From positions 1 to 5,368 of the forward strand of contig DIRT01000035.1 of the NCBI GenBank assembly GCA_002427605.1: DNA of 5,368 bases. The letters are read 5' to 3'. Made by a program: the position numbers and the translations under genes. The notes under the pieces were generated by a model. That model searched no databases and was not told where the DNA came from. It saw nothing but the letters and a program-made list of their open reading frames with translations. Numbering within the stretch: position 1 is the first letter of the stretch; each line of letters opens with the position of its first letter. This document shows positions 5,180-5,368 of the stretch, piece after piece. This stretch comes from Bacteroidales bacterium UBA5429 (GTDB lineage: Bacteria; Bacteroidota; Bacteroidia; Bacteroidales; WCHB1-69).

Positions 5180-5240
5180 CACTCCATTCATCCCACTTGA
5201 ATTTGTTCTTTTAGAGCAAAAAACAAAACTCTTCAACCTG

Positions 5241-5248
5241 CAAAAGTA
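5241..5248 (-). promoter_or_regulatory. Candidate -7 box for the lipid kinase-aroF operon
   Basis: Read on the - strand it is TACTTTTG, followed by CA, a common form of the Bacteroidota -7 element. The -33 position (about 5268-5271) has no clear TTTG. Transcription would start near 5234, giving a leader of about 110 bases that includes the GC hairpin. Confidence 0.5.
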
Positions 5249-5270
5249 CACAAATTTTCGGATTTCAGTG

Positions 5271-5289
5271 TTTCGACTCCGCTCAACGA
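5271..5289. repeat. TTTCGACTCCGCTCA-type dispersed repeat fragment
   Basis: The phrase TTTCGACTCCGCTCAACGA resembles a short dispersed repeat (TTCGACTNCGCTCA and its complement TGAGCGNAGTCGAA) that I recall as frequent between genes in Bacteroidota. TTCGA (5272-5276) and TCGAA (5295-5299) also form a short inverted repeat. It lies between the two divergent promoters. Confidence 0.4.
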
Positions 5290-5323
5290 TCATTTCGAAT
5301 TTTGAAAATAACTTTTTTTTTCA

Positions 5324-5354
5324 TTGAATTGTAATAAAAAATAATATATATTTG
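5324..5354 (+). promoter_or_regulatory. Divergent + strand promoter pointing out of the window
   Basis: A TTG -33 element (5324-5326) is followed after 20 bases by TATATTTG (5347-5354), a near-ideal Bacteroidota promoter. Transcription would start near 5361, so the gene it serves lies beyond the right edge. The -7 region repeats the ATATATTTGC seen, in part, at the left promoter (TATATTTGC, 161-169). Confidence 0.6.
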
Positions 5355-5368
5355 CAAAAAAAATAATA

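Noticed and set aside
1..5368. A novel defence, mobile or biosynthetic system
   Set aside because: All five genes belong to well-known transport or metabolic families; no integrase, nuclease, toxin, ATPase of defence type or mobile-element gene is visible.

Overview
This AT-rich window looks like a chromosomal segment of a member of the Bacteroidota, most likely an anaerobic Bacteroidales. Three things point there: promoter boxes of the TAnnTTTG type, no clear Shine-Dalgarno sequences before the genes, and a DAHP synthase fused to a C-terminal chorismate mutase, an arrangement known from Porphyromonas and Prevotella. No rRNA, tRNA, insertion sequence, CRISPR array or integrase was seen.

Left part (1-1951, + strand): an AT-rich leader with hairpins and a promoter precedes a two-gene operon. 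It encodes a PhoU-like DUF47 protein (243-890) and a PiT-type phosphate permease (923-1951), a standard pairing for low-affinity phosphate uptake in which the DUF47 protein is thought to modulate the permease.

Middle (1940-3145): a formate/nitrite (FNT) channel gene on the - strand converges on the permease gene and overlaps its end by 12 bases. Behind it lies a 390-base non-coding stretch packed with simple tandem repeats (8-9-mers, 7-mers, 6-mers) and a perfect 28-base palindrome.

Right part (3146-5121, - strand): a two-gene operon with a 10-base stop/start overlap. The first gene encodes a soluble YegS/DAGK-type lipid kinase and the second the bifunctional DAHP synthase/chorismate mutase, which catalyses the first step and the branch-point step of Phe/Tyr synthesis. 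Its leader has a promoter-like box and then a GC hairpin plus U-tract, which could be an attenuator. A good + strand promoter at the right edge points out of the window, so 5122-5368 is a divergent promoter region.

The genes are ordinary housekeeping and transport genes, and I see no convincing undescribed system. The points worth a second look are the leader hairpin, the repeat mosaic, the palindrome, the coupling of a lipid kinase with aromatic synthesis, and departures from the usual AroQ active site.
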